A stretch of 64,000 bases of DNA from WHTI01 sp963756365. GTDB taxonomy: Bacteria; Actinomycetota; CADDZG01; WHSQ01. The notes below the pieces were generated by a model, which was given only the letters and a program-made list of their open reading frames with translations, had not been told where the DNA came from and did not search any database. This document shows, one piece after another, positions 33,163 to 41,696 of the stretch. How positions within the stretch are numbered: position 1 is the stretch's first letter; each line of letters starts with the position of its first letter. The stretch covers positions 620,001 to 684,000 of the forward strand of contig CAVWNF010000003.1 of the NCBI GenBank assembly GCA_963756365.1, in the 5' to 3' direction. Both the position numbers and the translations under genes were made by a program.

Positions 33163-34012
33163 CTCGGACGAGTTCGCCGAGCGCGTCGAGGACGAGTTCG
33201 AGATCGTCCTCTTGTTTGATCAACGCCCCGAGCGTTTCTCGCGCCCTCTCCTCATCCAACCGTTCCGCTCCCATGACGGCTAGCGCGCTGGCCCAATCGA
33301 TGCTCTCGGCCAGCCCGGGGGGCTTCGCGAGGGGCAGGGCGCGGATACGGGCAACCGCACGAGCGATCCCGGCTGCCAGGTCTTCTCCCGTGGCCTCGGA
33401 TCGCAGCCGGATGATGTCGGCCTCCACGGCCTCGGAGGGGTGTCGGATCAGGTGGTAGTAGCAGCGTCGTTTGAGCGCGTCGTGTACCTCGCGCGTCCGG
33501 TTGGATGTCAGCACGACCACCGGGGGTTCCAGTGCAGCGATCGTTCCTATCTCGGGGATGGTGACGGAGTAGTCGGACAGGATCTCGAGCAGGAAGGCCT
33601 CGAACTCGTCGTCGGCCCTGTCTATCTCGTCGATCAAGAGAACGACAGGACGATCGCTCCGCAGTGCCCTCAGCAAGGGACGCTCGATCAGGTAGTCCAT
33701 CGTGAACAGGTCGTCGGTGTTCCCCGCCTCACCGGTGCGCGCGGCGAGGAACTGCCGCTGGTAGTTCCAGTCGTATAGGGCCTGGGACGAGTCGATGCCC
33801 TCGTAGCACTGCAGCCGGATCAGCTCGGCCCCCTGTATCTCGGCGAGCGTCCGAGCGACCTCTGTCTTGCCGACCCCAGCATCACCTTCGAGGAACAACG
33901 GCCTTCGGAGCGATGTAGCCAGATAGATCGCGGTAGCGAGCCCGCGATCTGCGATGTATCGCTTGTCCCGAAGTGCACCTTGCAGTTCTTCGATCGAGCC
34001 CCATGCCGTCAT
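33155..34012 (-). CDS. coxD: MoxR-family AAA+ ATPase, CoxD-like
   Basis: About 285 residues. Walker A GDAGVGKTEVART, Walker B VVLLIDEIDRADDEFEAFLL and sensor-1 VVLTSNRTREVHDALKRRC are all present, together with the MoxR mark CYEGIDSSQALYDWNYQRQ. MoxR ATPases act as chaperones that insert cofactors; CoxD is needed for the active site of CO dehydrogenase. The ATG at 34012 is chosen for similarity to other CoxD N termini and a weak GGGG upstream; a longer start at 34042 exists. It follows the merR-like gene by 40 bases. Confidence 0.88.
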   Translation of the reverse strand: MTAWGSIEELQGALRDKRYIADRGLATAIYLATSLRRPLFLEGDAGVGKTEVARTLAEIQGAELIRLQCYEGIDSSQALYDWNYQRQFLAARTGEAGNTDDLFTMDYLIERPLLRALRSDRPVVLLIDEIDRADDEFEAFLLEILSDYSVTIPEIGTIAALEPPVVVLTSNRTREVHDALKRRCYYHLIRHPSEAVEADIIRLRSEATGEDLAAGIARAVARIRALPLAKPPGLAESIDWASALAVMGAERLDEERARETLGALIKQEDDLELVLDALGELVRDA

Positions 34013-34052
34013 GGCCCCATCTTCCCAGGCGGGGGCCGACATGACGAGGCCA

Positions 34053-34817
34053 TCACGAGTGTGCCCTTGCCACGTTGGACTTGATCGCTGCCGCTACGAA
34101 CTCGGCTAACCCCTCGACCTGATCGTCGTAGCTGGCCTTGAAGCGAGGGTCCGCCACGTACATGTCCGCCAACCCGGAGTGGATCTCGAACGAGCAGTCG
34201 TAGAACCACTTGGTGATGTGGGAACGGTGCGCTTCAGCGATCTCCATAACTTCATCGCTCTGCGGAGATGCTCCCGATGTGAGCGCGGTGGCGAATCTCC
34301 TGTTGATGTCCTCCGCTTCGGCCTTGATCTCGGTCCACTGCTTCTTCCCGTAGGCCGAGACGCGCTTCTGCGACTGGGTATAGGCATCGGTGCCTCCCCA
34401 CCTCTCCTCAGCTTCGGCCTGGTGATCCTCGGGCACGAAGTCGCCGAATATCTCGAACCGCTCCTCCGGGCTCAGATCGATATCCATCTGTTTCGCCTCC
34501 ATCTCTCTTTCTAGTGCTCTGACCATGTGTCTCAGCCGGGCGATCCGGGCGTTCAGGAGATCTCGCTGCCGCCGTAGCTGCACGCTGGGATCCGCGTCCG
34601 GATCGTCCAGCATCTCGGCTATCTGCTCCAGGGAAAGACCCAGTTCCCGATAGAGCCGGATCTCCCTGAGACGCTCCAGGTCGGCCCCGCTGTAGTGGCG
34701 GTATCCGGCCCGGCTTCGGCCACTCGGGCGCAGGAGACCGATCGAGTCGTAGTGGTGCAGCGTCCGGACCGTGACCCCGCCGATCTCCGAGGTCCGGCCG
34801 ACAGTGTGATCGTCCAT
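34053..34817 (-). CDS. MerR-family regulator with TipAS ligand-binding domain
   Basis: 254 residues. N-terminal winged helix of MerR type (RTSEIGGVTVRTLHHYDSIG, then YRHYSGADLERLREIRLYRE), a long coiled-coil dimerisation helix (about residues 80-115) and a TipAS antibiotic-recognition domain (YDCSFEIHSGLADMYVADPR). TipA-like regulators bind thiopeptides or other multi-drug ligands and activate promoters with long spacers. The promoter in front of this gene has exactly such a 19-base spacer and a palindromic operator, so autoregulation is likely. Confidence 0.9.
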   Translation of the reverse strand: MDDHTVGRTSEIGGVTVRTLHHYDSIGLLRPSGRSRAGYRHYSGADLERLREIRLYRELGLSLEQIAEMLDDPDADPSVQLRRQRDLLNARIARLRHMVRALEREMEAKQMDIDLSPEERFEIFGDFVPEDHQAEAEERWGGTDAYTQSQKRVSAYGKKQWTEIKAEAEDINRRFATALTSGASPQSDEVMEIAEAHRSHITKWFYDCSFEIHSGLADMYVADPRFKASYDDQVEGLAEFVAAAIKSNVARAHS

Positions 34818-34823
34818 GCCACC

Positions 34824-34854
34824 AGGCTAGACCCTGACGTTACGTAAGAGTCAA
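34824..34854 (-). promoter_or_regulatory. MerR-type promoter with 19-base spacer and operator
   Basis: On the minus strand TTGACT (complement of 34849-34854) and TAGCCT (complement of 34824-34829) are 19 bases apart, the stretched spacing that MerR activators correct by twisting DNA. The spacer contains TTACGTAA within a wider palindrome (TGAC...GTCA). TAGCCT is exactly 6 bases before the ATG, so the transcript is probably leaderless. The site overlaps the 3' end of the upstream membrane-protein gene by 4 bases. Confidence 0.72.
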
Positions 34855-35285
34855 GCGCGAGTGAGCAGACCGGTGACGATCCCGCCCACGGCGTAGGTGG
34901 CGTGCACCACCTGGTCGGCGTCGTTCGAGGCGATCCAGAACGTGCTCGGCTCCCACACGATGAGGGCGGTGGTGACCCCGACGTGGACGATCCCGATCGC
35001 CAGCGCGGTCGTCCGTGACCATCCAGGTCGGAGGAGGGCGACGGGGAGGGACACCGCGGCGATGCCCACGGCGGCGAGGTTATGCCACCCGTTCGTTTCG
35101 AGGATCCCAAAGATGTGGGCGGAATGACCCGCCGCTGCCTCGGCACTACCGACTGGGAAGCTCCGCTCCAGCGCGAAACCGACGACACCTGTGACCAGGA
35201 GCCATAGGCCACCAACCAGCAGGAAGAGCCTTGCCGGGGTCCATCGGCCTGTCTCGGAGCGCTCGATCGTGGCCACGGGAGCCAT
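34851..35285 (-). CDS. DUF4383-like small membrane protein
   Basis: 144 residues with four predicted membrane segments (about residues 20-40, 57-80, 83-105 and 118-140), including LFLLVGGLWLLVTGVVGF and the conserved WHNLAAVGIAAVSL helix typical of DUF4383. ATG at 35285 follows GGAGGAGGGGGG. That purine-rich site is itself part of the left arm of the palindromic repeat element. Function unknown. Confidence 0.75.
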   Translation of the reverse strand: MAPVATIERSETGRWTPARLFLLVGGLWLLVTGVVGFALERSFPVGSAEAAAGHSAHIFGILETNGWHNLAAVGIAAVSLPVALLRPGWSRTTALAIGIVHVGVTTALIVWEPSTFWIASNDADQVVHATYAVGGIVTGLLTRA

Positions 35286-35291
35286 CGTAGT

Positions 35292-35416
35292 CCCCCCTCC
35301 TCCAAAACCCGGTGGTAAGTGTGGTCGCGGTGGTCGCGGTGGTCGCGGTGGTCGCGGTGGTCGCGCGCGACCACGTTGACCACGATTACCACGTTGACCA
35401 CGCCTTTCGGGGGGAG
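35292..35416. repeat. Palindromic nonamer-repeat element, copy 2
   Basis: Five perfect tandem copies of GTGGTCGCG (35321-35365) follow a GGTGGTAAGT lead. The right arm, from 35366, is an inverted and diverged series (CGCGACCAC-GTTGACCAC-GATTACCAC-GTTGACCAC) that can fold back on the tandem units. The outer ends match too: CCCCCCTCCTCCAAAACCC on the left, TTTCGGGGGGAGG on the right. The unit, the TAAGTGTGGTCGCG lead and the overall plan are the same as in copy 1 at 13395-13584. It lies between a divergent gene pair, so it is not simply a terminator. Confidence 0.78.
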
Positions 35417-35476
35417 GTTGACCGCAGGGCTTATCTCGCTTCAACTGGACGGTCAGGGGACAGACGAGGAGGGTCA

Positions 35477-36043
35477 GTGCCGCAGATCAACGAGAGTTTC
35501 GAGGTCGACGAAGGGGTCCAGGTCGTGTGGGACTTCTTCCAGGATGTTCCACAGGTTGCCGAGTGCATGCCGGGGGTCGAGTTGACCGACAAGGTCTCGG
35601 ACGACACCTATGGCGGGAAGATGAAGGTGAAACTCGGCCCCATATCGGCCCAGTTCCAGGGCGAGGCGAAGATCACCGAGCTAGACGAGGCGGCTCGCAC
35701 CGGAACAATCTCGGCCAAGGGAGTGGACCGGCAGGGTGGAAGCCGGGCCTCGGCCACCGTCACTTATGCGCTGGCAGAAGCAGGGACCGGGACAAAGGTC
35801 GACATCGCAGCGGACATCGCCTTGCAAGGAGCGATGGCGCAGTTCGGTCGCACCGGTTTGATCCAGGAGGTTTCGAGCCAGCTCACAAAGGAGTTCGCCA
35901 ACTGCCTCGGTGCCAAGTTGGCGGCATCGACGCCTGAGGAAGCAGCGCAGGTGCAGGCGGGGGACGTGAAGGGTTTCAGCTTGTTCTTCGGAACGCTCTG
36001 GGCGCGCATCAAACGGCTGTTCGGTTCGGCTGGCAAGGACTAG
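35477..36043 (+). CDS. coxG: CoxG-like SRPBCC protein
   Basis: 188 residues of the CO-dehydrogenase-subunit-G/SRPBCC family: VVWDFFQDVPQVAECMPGVE, GGKMKVKLGPISAQFQGEAK and the C-terminal ELL-type region ending in an amphipathic helix (FGTLWARIKRLFGSAG), which in CoxG anchors the protein to the membrane or quinones. GTG start follows GAGGAGGG. First gene of the 12-gene catabolic operon; the amidase ATG begins directly after its stop. Confidence 0.85.
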   Translation: MPQINESFEVDEGVQVVWDFFQDVPQVAECMPGVELTDKVSDDTYGGKMKVKLGPISAQFQGEAKITELDEAARTGTISAKGVDRQGGSRASATVTYALAEAGTGTKVDIAADIALQGAMAQFGRTGLIQEVSSQLTKEFANCLGAKLAASTPEEAAQVQAGDVKGFSLFFGTLWARIKRLFGSAGKD

Positions 36044-37300
36044 ATGCCGGGCTCGATCGAGGAGATCGCGAGCAGCGTCGCTCGCGGGGATGTTTCTCCC
36101 CGCGACGTACTCGATGGATGCCTCGCTCGGATCCAGGAACTCGAGCCTGCCCTCCACGCGTTCCTTCACATCGATGCTCATCCGGGGGCGGCCGAGGGTC
36201 CGCTTGCCGGGATACCTATCGCGATCAAGGATCTGATCGATGTCTCGGGGATGCCGACAACCGCAGCCTCCAAGATCCTGAACGTCCACCCCGCTCACGA
36301 CTCTCCGTGGGTGAGCCGACTGAGGGAGGCGGGGGCAGCGATCGTCGGGAAGACGAACCTCGATGAGTTCGCGTATGGGGTCTTCTCCCCACCCACCCGC
36401 AATCCGTGGGATCTCGAGCGCAGCGCGGGAGGGTCGTCCGGGGGCTCGGCTGCTGCCGTCGCCGCTGGACTCTGTCTCGGTGCCCTTGGGACCGACACCG
36501 CTGGCTCACTCCGGCTCCCTGCCGCATTGTGCGGGGTGGCCGCGCTCATGCCGCGGAAGGCCCAGGGGCCTGCGAGGACCGGGATCTGGAAGGTCGCCCC
36601 GAGCCTTGACTCCATCGGCCCGGTGGCTCGGAGCGTTAGGGACGTCGCCCACCTCTGGAACGTCCTTGCCGGGCACCCGACCGGAGCGCCCCCGAAGCGC
36701 GTGGGGATATGCCGCGGCCTCGCTTCTGGCGAGATCGAGGCTGCGTATGACGAGGCGATTTCCGCCGTTGACTGCGATGTCGTCGAGGTGGACCTTCCAC
36801 CGTTCGAGGAATGGGAACGCCCGCGTGGATATCTCTTGATGGTGGAAGCCCTCGAGGAACACCGCCGGGCAGGGTTCTATCCAGATCGCTCTCTTGACTA
36901 CACGCCGGATGTCCTCAACAACCTGCGGTTCGCGGAGCAGATCAAGCCCGATAGATTCGCCAGTGAGATGGAGCATCTGGAGGTTCTCCGCGGACGTTTC
37001 ATGGCATCGATCGAGGACGTGGACGCCCTTCTTCTCCCCACTACCTTGCGCACCGCCCCCCTTTCTGAAGAGGTGGATGCCGATCTCGACGCCCGGCGGG
37101 CCATCGTGGGCGATCTCACTAGGTTGCTCGGCCCGATCAACTGTCTGCCATTGGCCGCGGTCACACTGCCGTGGGCTCTTTCGTCTGCTCGCCTTCCGAT
37201 AGGGATGGATGTCGTTGCGCGCGACGAGTCGTGCGCCCTCGCTCTGGCCGGTTCACTGGATCGCTCGGACGAGGTCGGCGTCCCGGAGATCCTCGGATGA
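36044..37300 (+). CDS. Amidase-signature family hydrolase
   Basis: 418 residues. The Ser-cisSer-Lys triad is visible: K62 in GIPIAIKDLID, Ser131/132 in SAGGSSGGSAAAVAAG and Ser155 in LGTDTAGSLRLPAA. Relatives hydrolyse amides, carbamoyl or ureido acids (allophanate hydrolase, ureidomalonase, GatA). In this operon it could release ammonia from an amide or ureido intermediate. It starts right at the coxG stop and its own stop overlaps the DUF2877 ATG (ATGA). Confidence 0.88.
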   Translation: MPGSIEEIASSVARGDVSPRDVLDGCLARIQELEPALHAFLHIDAHPGAAEGPLAGIPIAIKDLIDVSGMPTTAASKILNVHPAHDSPWVSRLREAGAAIVGKTNLDEFAYGVFSPPTRNPWDLERSAGGSSGGSAAAVAAGLCLGALGTDTAGSLRLPAALCGVAALMPRKAQGPARTGIWKVAPSLDSIGPVARSVRDVAHLWNVLAGHPTGAPPKRVGICRGLASGEIEAAYDEAISAVDCDVVEVDLPPFEEWERPRGYLLMVEALEEHRRAGFYPDRSLDYTPDVLNNLRFAEQIKPDRFASEMEHLEVLRGRFMASIEDVDALLLPTTLRTAPLSEEVDADLDARRAIVGDLTRLLGPINCLPLAAVTLPWALSSARLPIGMDVVARDESCALALAGSLDRSDEVGVPEILG

Positions 37301-38055
37301 AGGCTCGAGTTTCGACGATCGCCGCACGGCTGTTGGAGGGTGGTGCAGTCGGTCTCTGTCTCGGAGGCGGGCATGGGGCCGCTTACGTTGCACTTCCCGA
37401 TGACGTCATCGCAGTGACCGAACCTGGACTCCCTGAACTTCCGTGCGGATTGGTCATCCCATCTGTGCCCGAGTGGCCACCGGGGACCGAGGTGAGTTTC
37501 CGAGAGAACCACTTGATCGCCCAAGGATCGGAGATCTCATGGACCGACGCGGATATCTACGACCCGACGATGCCTCGGATAGAGAAGGGGCCGTGGCTCT
37601 CCGAGAGAGCGAGGTTCGTGAACGATCAACTCGAGCCCCCGGATCCGCGCCTGGCCCCGGGGGTCGCTCTCCTGGATAGAGCCATCCGGTTCAGGTCGGT
37701 GGACACCGCGATAGTCGCGGCTGACGAACTGACTGGACGGGGGCCGGGGATGACCCCGGAAGGTGATGACATGCTGACCGCAGCCGCGGCGGTTGCATTC
37801 GGTCTCGGCGTCACGGATCGATGGCGGTCGGCTCTGGTCGTGAAGGCATTGGGGGCCAGGACCACCTCGCTGTCTGCATCGCTTCTGCGACACGCGCTCG
37901 ACGGCGCCACGATCAAGCCATTGATCGACCTGTTCTCGCCCGACCACGACGCATGGAAGGAAGACGTCGAGACCCTCATGGCGCTCGGACACTCCACTGG
38001 CCGCGCGTATCTGCGAGCATCGATGCTGATGACCAACTGGGAGGTGCCCACGTGA
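37297..38055 (+). CDS. DUF2877 protein, AllH-like (oxamate carbamoyltransferase subunit)
   Basis: 252 residues with the DUF2877 hallmark GRGPGMTPEGDDMLTAAAAV near the middle. E. coli AllH (YlbF), the namesake, forms oxamate carbamoyltransferase with AllF (FdrA) and AllG (YlbE). Homologues of both partners are encoded 10 kb downstream in the same operon. The enzyme moves the carbamoyl group of oxalurate to phosphate, giving oxamate and carbamoyl phosphate. The start overlaps the amidase stop and the stop overlaps the cyclase GTG. The role here is inferred from family and partners. Confidence 0.78.
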   Translation: MKARVSTIAARLLEGGAVGLCLGGGHGAAYVALPDDVIAVTEPGLPELPCGLVIPSVPEWPPGTEVSFRENHLIAQGSEISWTDADIYDPTMPRIEKGPWLSERARFVNDQLEPPDPRLAPGVALLDRAIRFRSVDTAIVAADELTGRGPGMTPEGDDMLTAAAAVAFGLGVTDRWRSALVVKALGARTTSLSASLLRHALDGATIKPLIDLFSPDHDAWKEDVETLMALGHSTGRAYLRASMLMTNWEVPT

Positions 38056-38849
38056 GTGGCATGAAGGATCACAAGAGCTTCGATCTGACACAGGACTTCT
38101 CGATGCACACCCCGGCGTTCGCGAGCTACACGGGTCCATCGATCAAGTGGGTGAAGCGGTTGGCCTTCGACAAAGCTGGGGGCCAGGAGATCACATCGAC
38201 CCTGCACGTCTCGACTCACCTAGATGCTCCCGCTCACTTCTACTCGGGCGGCAAGTTCATCGGCGATCTGCCCCTCGACTGGTTGATGGGTCCAGCATGC
38301 GTCGTTGACCTCAGCAAGATGGGCCTCGGCGACTACGACCTGTACGGCCCTGAGCATTTCGAGAAGTGGGAGAAGGACACTGGCCACTCGATCGATAAGG
38401 GCGACATCGTCCTGATCAACACCGGCTACCACCGTCATTACCCAGAGAATTGGACGGACCTCTCGGCGGTGGACGAGACCAAGTACTTCATCCGTCATCC
38501 GGGCCCGACCCGCGACTTCGCCGAGTGGGTCCTCGACCGGGGCATCCGATACCTCGCGGTCGACGCGGGAAGCGCCGATCATCCGATGAACACCGTTATC
38601 CGCAAGATCCGCCCGGACGAGGCCGAGGACGCCGAGGCGAAACTCGGGAGGTCTCTCGACGAGATCTTCCCGAAACCCGACTACCAGATCATGCACACCT
38701 ACCTGTTCCCGCACGACATCATCCACATCGAGAACCTCGGCGGCGAGATCGACAAGGTCCTCGACCAGAAGGTCTGGTTCGGCTGCTTCCCATGGCGATT
38801 CCAAGGCGGGGAGGCCGCCTTCTGCCGCGCGGTTGCGTGGCTCGACTGA
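38052..38849 (+). CDS. Cyclase-family / kynurenine-formamidase-like hydrolase
   Basis: 265 residues of the metal-dependent cyclase (PF04199) family. The metal motif is HVSTHLDAPAHF (HxxTHxDxPxH), followed by IDKGDIVLINTGYHRHY and YLAVDAGSADHP. Known members hydrolyse N-formylkynurenine, isatin and similar amides or lactams. GTG at 38052 overlaps the DUF2877 stop; ATG at 38061 is an alternative. In the operon it is a second hydrolase, probably for a ring-opened or lactam intermediate. Confidence 0.85.
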   Translation: MSGMKDHKSFDLTQDFSMHTPAFASYTGPSIKWVKRLAFDKAGGQEITSTLHVSTHLDAPAHFYSGGKFIGDLPLDWLMGPACVVDLSKMGLGDYDLYGPEHFEKWEKDTGHSIDKGDIVLINTGYHRHYPENWTDLSAVDETKYFIRHPGPTRDFAEWVLDRGIRYLAVDAGSADHPMNTVIRKIRPDEAEDAEAKLGRSLDEIFPKPDYQIMHTYLFPHDIIHIENLGGEIDKVLDQKVWFGCFPWRFQGGEAAFCRAVAWLD

Positions 38850-40351
38850 GCGAGGCATCAACGCTGATCGAGGCGCTCGCTACCCGTAGCGCCGAGACTC
38901 CGAGCGCGTCGTTCGCGTCGTTCGCGACCTCAGATGGGGCGGTCGTAGATCGCTCGTACGAAGAGATGCATAGCCGTGCACTGAGGGCTGCGTCCGCGCT
39001 CCGGACCCTCGGCGTCGAGCGAGGAGAGCGCGTCAACGTGCATCTGTCGAACCATCCCGCGTTCTTCGATGTGTGGTTCGGCTGCGCCGCACTAGGGGCC
39101 GTCCTGGTCCCTACCAACCCTCTGTTGACCGCCTCTGAGCTCGCCTTCGAACTCGAGCACTGTGGCGCGGTTCTGTCGATCACGAGCGAAGAAGCGGGCG
39201 AGACCGTGGCCCGCTCGACCGACGCGCTCACGACTGGTGCGTTCGCCGAGGCCCTCAACGATGCCACGGAGTACGACGGACCGGCCCCCGATGCACTCGA
39301 TCCGGCCGCGATCCTCTACACCTCGGGAACGACGAGCAGACCGAAGGGCGTCGTGGTCACTCACGCCAACTACCTCCATGCTGGGAGGGTGGTCGCCGAT
39401 CACCTCGAGATCACGCCCGAGGACCGGTGGCTCGTTGTCTTGCCGTTGTTCCACGCGAACGCGCAGTACTACTCGACGATGTCGGCGCTTGTGAGTGGAG
39501 CCTCGCTAGCGGTGATGGATCGCTTCAGCGCCTCGCGGTGGGGGAGTCAGGCGCGAGAGCACAACGCGACCCTGGCGAGCCTTTTCGCAGCGCCGATCAG
39601 GATGATCCTCGCCGCCGAGTCACTTCTGGGCGAAGAAAACAACGATCTGCGGGCGGCGATCTTCTCCCAGAACGTTACTGAGAGTCAGCTATCGGAGTTC
39701 GAGAGCCGGTTCGGTGTTCCGCTACACCAGCTCTATGGGATGACCGAGACGATCGCTCCGCCCACGATGGTCCCGATGGGCGACGATCGCCGGAACATGA
39801 GCATCGGACGGCCCACGGAAGGGAGCCAGGTGCGCCTCGTGAGCGACGGGGAGGACGTCCAGACCGGGGAAGTCGGCGAGATCTGGGTTGCGGGCGAACC
39901 GGGGGTAACCGTCATGGCCGGCTACCTCGATGACCCGGAGGCCACCGCCGAGGCGCTGGCGGACGGCTGGTTGCGGACCGGCGATCTAGCGCGCTCGGAT
40001 GAGGACGGTTTCCTCTACTTCGTCGATAGGGCCAAGGACATGATCAAGCGCGCGGGCGAGAACGTTTCCGCGGGTGAGGTCGAGGCCGTTGTAGATGCCC
40101 ACCCGGCGGTGCTCGAGAGTGCAGCCGTGGGCATCCCCGATCCCATACGAGACGAGGCCATCAGGCTCTTCTGCGTTCTTCTGCCCGGCCGCGAGGCGAC
40201 CGAAGCGGACATCCTCGACCTTTGTCGCGAACGACTCGCTCCGTTCAAGGTTCCTAGTGAAGTTGTGTTCGTTCCGGCCCTTCCACGCACTTCGGTAGGT
40301 AAGGTGCAGAAAGAGGAACTGAGACTTCGGGATGGGGGTCAAGCTTCGTGA
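38837..40351 (+). CDS. AMP-forming acyl-CoA synthetase
   Basis: 504 residues of the ANL superfamily. Motifs: AILYTSGTTSRPKGVVVTHA (A3), LYGMTETIAPPT (A5), GWLRTGDLARSDEDGFLYFV (A7), RAKDMIKRAGENVSAGEVE (A8) and the catalytic Lys in RTSVGKVQKEEL (A10). It activates a carboxylic acid to its CoA ester. GTG at 38837 overlaps the cyclase end by 13 bases and is preceded by no clear ribosome binding site, consistent with reinitiation. The acid is not identifiable; oxalyl-, malonyl- or aryl-CoA ligase are options. Confidence 0.9.
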   Translation: MARLSEASTLIEALATRSAETPSASFASFATSDGAVVDRSYEEMHSRALRAASALRTLGVERGERVNVHLSNHPAFFDVWFGCAALGAVLVPTNPLLTASELAFELEHCGAVLSITSEEAGETVARSTDALTTGAFAEALNDATEYDGPAPDALDPAAILYTSGTTSRPKGVVVTHANYLHAGRVVADHLEITPEDRWLVVLPLFHANAQYYSTMSALVSGASLAVMDRFSASRWGSQAREHNATLASLFAAPIRMILAAESLLGEENNDLRAAIFSQNVTESQLSEFESRFGVPLHQLYGMTETIAPPTMVPMGDDRRNMSIGRPTEGSQVRLVSDGEDVQTGEVGEIWVAGEPGVTVMAGYLDDPEATAEALADGWLRTGDLARSDEDGFLYFVDRAKDMIKRAGENVSAGEVEAVVDAHPAVLESAAVGIPDPIRDEAIRLFCVLLPGREATEADILDLCRERLAPFKVPSEVVFVPALPRTSVGKVQKEELRLRDGGQAS

Positions 40352-41208
40352 AGCCGCCGCGGTTCGAGTACCACCGTCCGTCGTCGCGCTCCGAAGTTGT
40401 CGAGATGCTGGCCGGATTAGGCGAGGACGCCAAGATCCTTGCCGGGGGCCAGTCGTTGGTGCCGATGCTCAACTTCCGACTCGCCCGACCCGCTCATCTG
40501 ATCGACATCAACCACCTGAGAGACGAACCGACAGAACCGGTGGCGAGCGACGGATGGATGACATTCGGACCGATCGTGAGGCAGGCGACCGCCGCGGCAT
40601 CCGAGATCGTGGCCCGCGACGTTCCGCTCCTCACGGCTGCACTGAAGCACGTCGCGCACCCGGCGATCCGAACCCGAGGCACGATCGTCGGAAGCATCGC
40701 TCACGCAGACCCAGCCGCCGAATTGCCTGCGGTCTTGCTCGCTCTCGGTGGGGAGGCGGTCGTTCGGAGCAGCAGGGGCGAGCGCACGATCTCGGCACCC
40801 GACTGTTTCGCCGGCCCCCTCGTTAATTCACTCGAGCCCGATGAATGGATCGAACAGGTTCGCCTGCCGTTCGCGAAAGAGGGCGAGTCCAGCGCGTTCG
40901 AGGAGTTCTCGCGACGGAGTGGTGACTACGCCTTGTGCGGTGTTGCCGCAGTAAGCCAACGGACGGGAGATAGAGCGTCGATGACCCTGGCGTACCTCGG
41001 CGTGGGCGTGATGCCTCACAAGCTGCAGTTCTCGGAGAGATCGGTGTCCGAGTTCGCCCATCCGTCGTTCCGCGCGGAGTTGACCGAAACCGTGAGCGAG
41101 CAGCTGCGGCCATACGACGACATCCACGCCACCGCCGCATACAAGCGGCACCTCGCGGTTCGCCTGGGAGAGAAGGCCGCACGGCGCGCTCTCGGGGTGG
41201 CGGCATGA
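40348..41208 (+). CDS. coxM: Molybdenum hydroxylase FAD subunit (CoxM-like)
   Basis: 286 residues. FAD-binding PCMH domain with AGGQSLVPMLNFRLARP and the second FAD motif TIVGSIAHADPAAELPAVLL, then a CO_deh_flav_C domain. It passes electrons from the iron-sulfur subunit to an acceptor. GTG start overlaps the ligase stop (GTGA) and the stop overlaps the small-subunit start (ATGA). The M-S-L order is that of cox operons, but see the large subunit on specificity. Confidence 0.92.
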   Translation: MKPPRFEYHRPSSRSEVVEMLAGLGEDAKILAGGQSLVPMLNFRLARPAHLIDINHLRDEPTEPVASDGWMTFGPIVRQATAAASEIVARDVPLLTAALKHVAHPAIRTRGTIVGSIAHADPAAELPAVLLALGGEAVVRSSRGERTISAPDCFAGPLVNSLEPDEWIEQVRLPFAKEGESSAFEEFSRRSGDYALCGVAAVSQRTGDRASMTLAYLGVGVMPHKLQFSERSVSEFAHPSFRAELTETVSEQLRPYDDIHATAAYKRHLAVRLGEKAARRALGVAA

Positions 41209-41696
41209 GCGGCGGGATGGTGCCGATCTCGATCACCGTCAACGGGACGCGGCATGACCTCGACGTCGAGCCTCGGTGGCTTCTCTCGGATGTTCTGCGA
41301 CACCAACTGCGCCTGACGGGCACCCATGTCGGTTGTGAACACGGGGTCTGCGGGTGTTGCACCGTGTTGGTCAACGGAGGGCCTGCACGTTCGTGTTTGG
41401 CCCTTGCCGTGTCACTGGACGGCGCGGAGATCACGACGGTCGAGGGCCTCGCCAGTGCAGAGGGGGAGCTCCACCCTCTACAGGAGTCGTTCCGTCGCCA
41501 CCACGGTCTGCAGTGCGGATTCTGCACGCCGGGCTTCCTCATGACGGCGATGCCCATCTGGGAAGAGGCCGAGAACATGACCGACGACGAACTCCGCAAG
41601 GAGATCTCCGGGCAACTGTGCAGGTGCACCGGCTATGCGGGGATCCTCGAATCGATCAAGGGAGCCGCTGCGGTCGCTCGGGAGCGTCGAGAGTGA
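41205..41696 (+). CDS. coxS: Molybdenum hydroxylase [2Fe-2S] subunit (CoxS-like)
   Basis: 163 residues. Plant-type [2Fe-2S] cluster ligands C44, C49, C52 and C64 (HVGCEHGVCGCCTVLVNG) and the second cluster C104, C107, C139 and C141 (LQCGFCTPGF; LCRCTGYAGI) are complete. It links the Mo centre to the FAD subunit. Overlaps both neighbours (ATGA in front, GTGA behind). Confidence 0.95.
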   Translation: MSGGMVPISITVNGTRHDLDVEPRWLLSDVLRHQLRLTGTHVGCEHGVCGCCTVLVNGGPARSCLALAVSLDGAEITTVEGLASAEGELHPLQESFRRHHGLQCGFCTPGFLMTAMPIWEEAENMTDDELRKEISGQLCRCTGYAGILESIKGAAAVARERRE

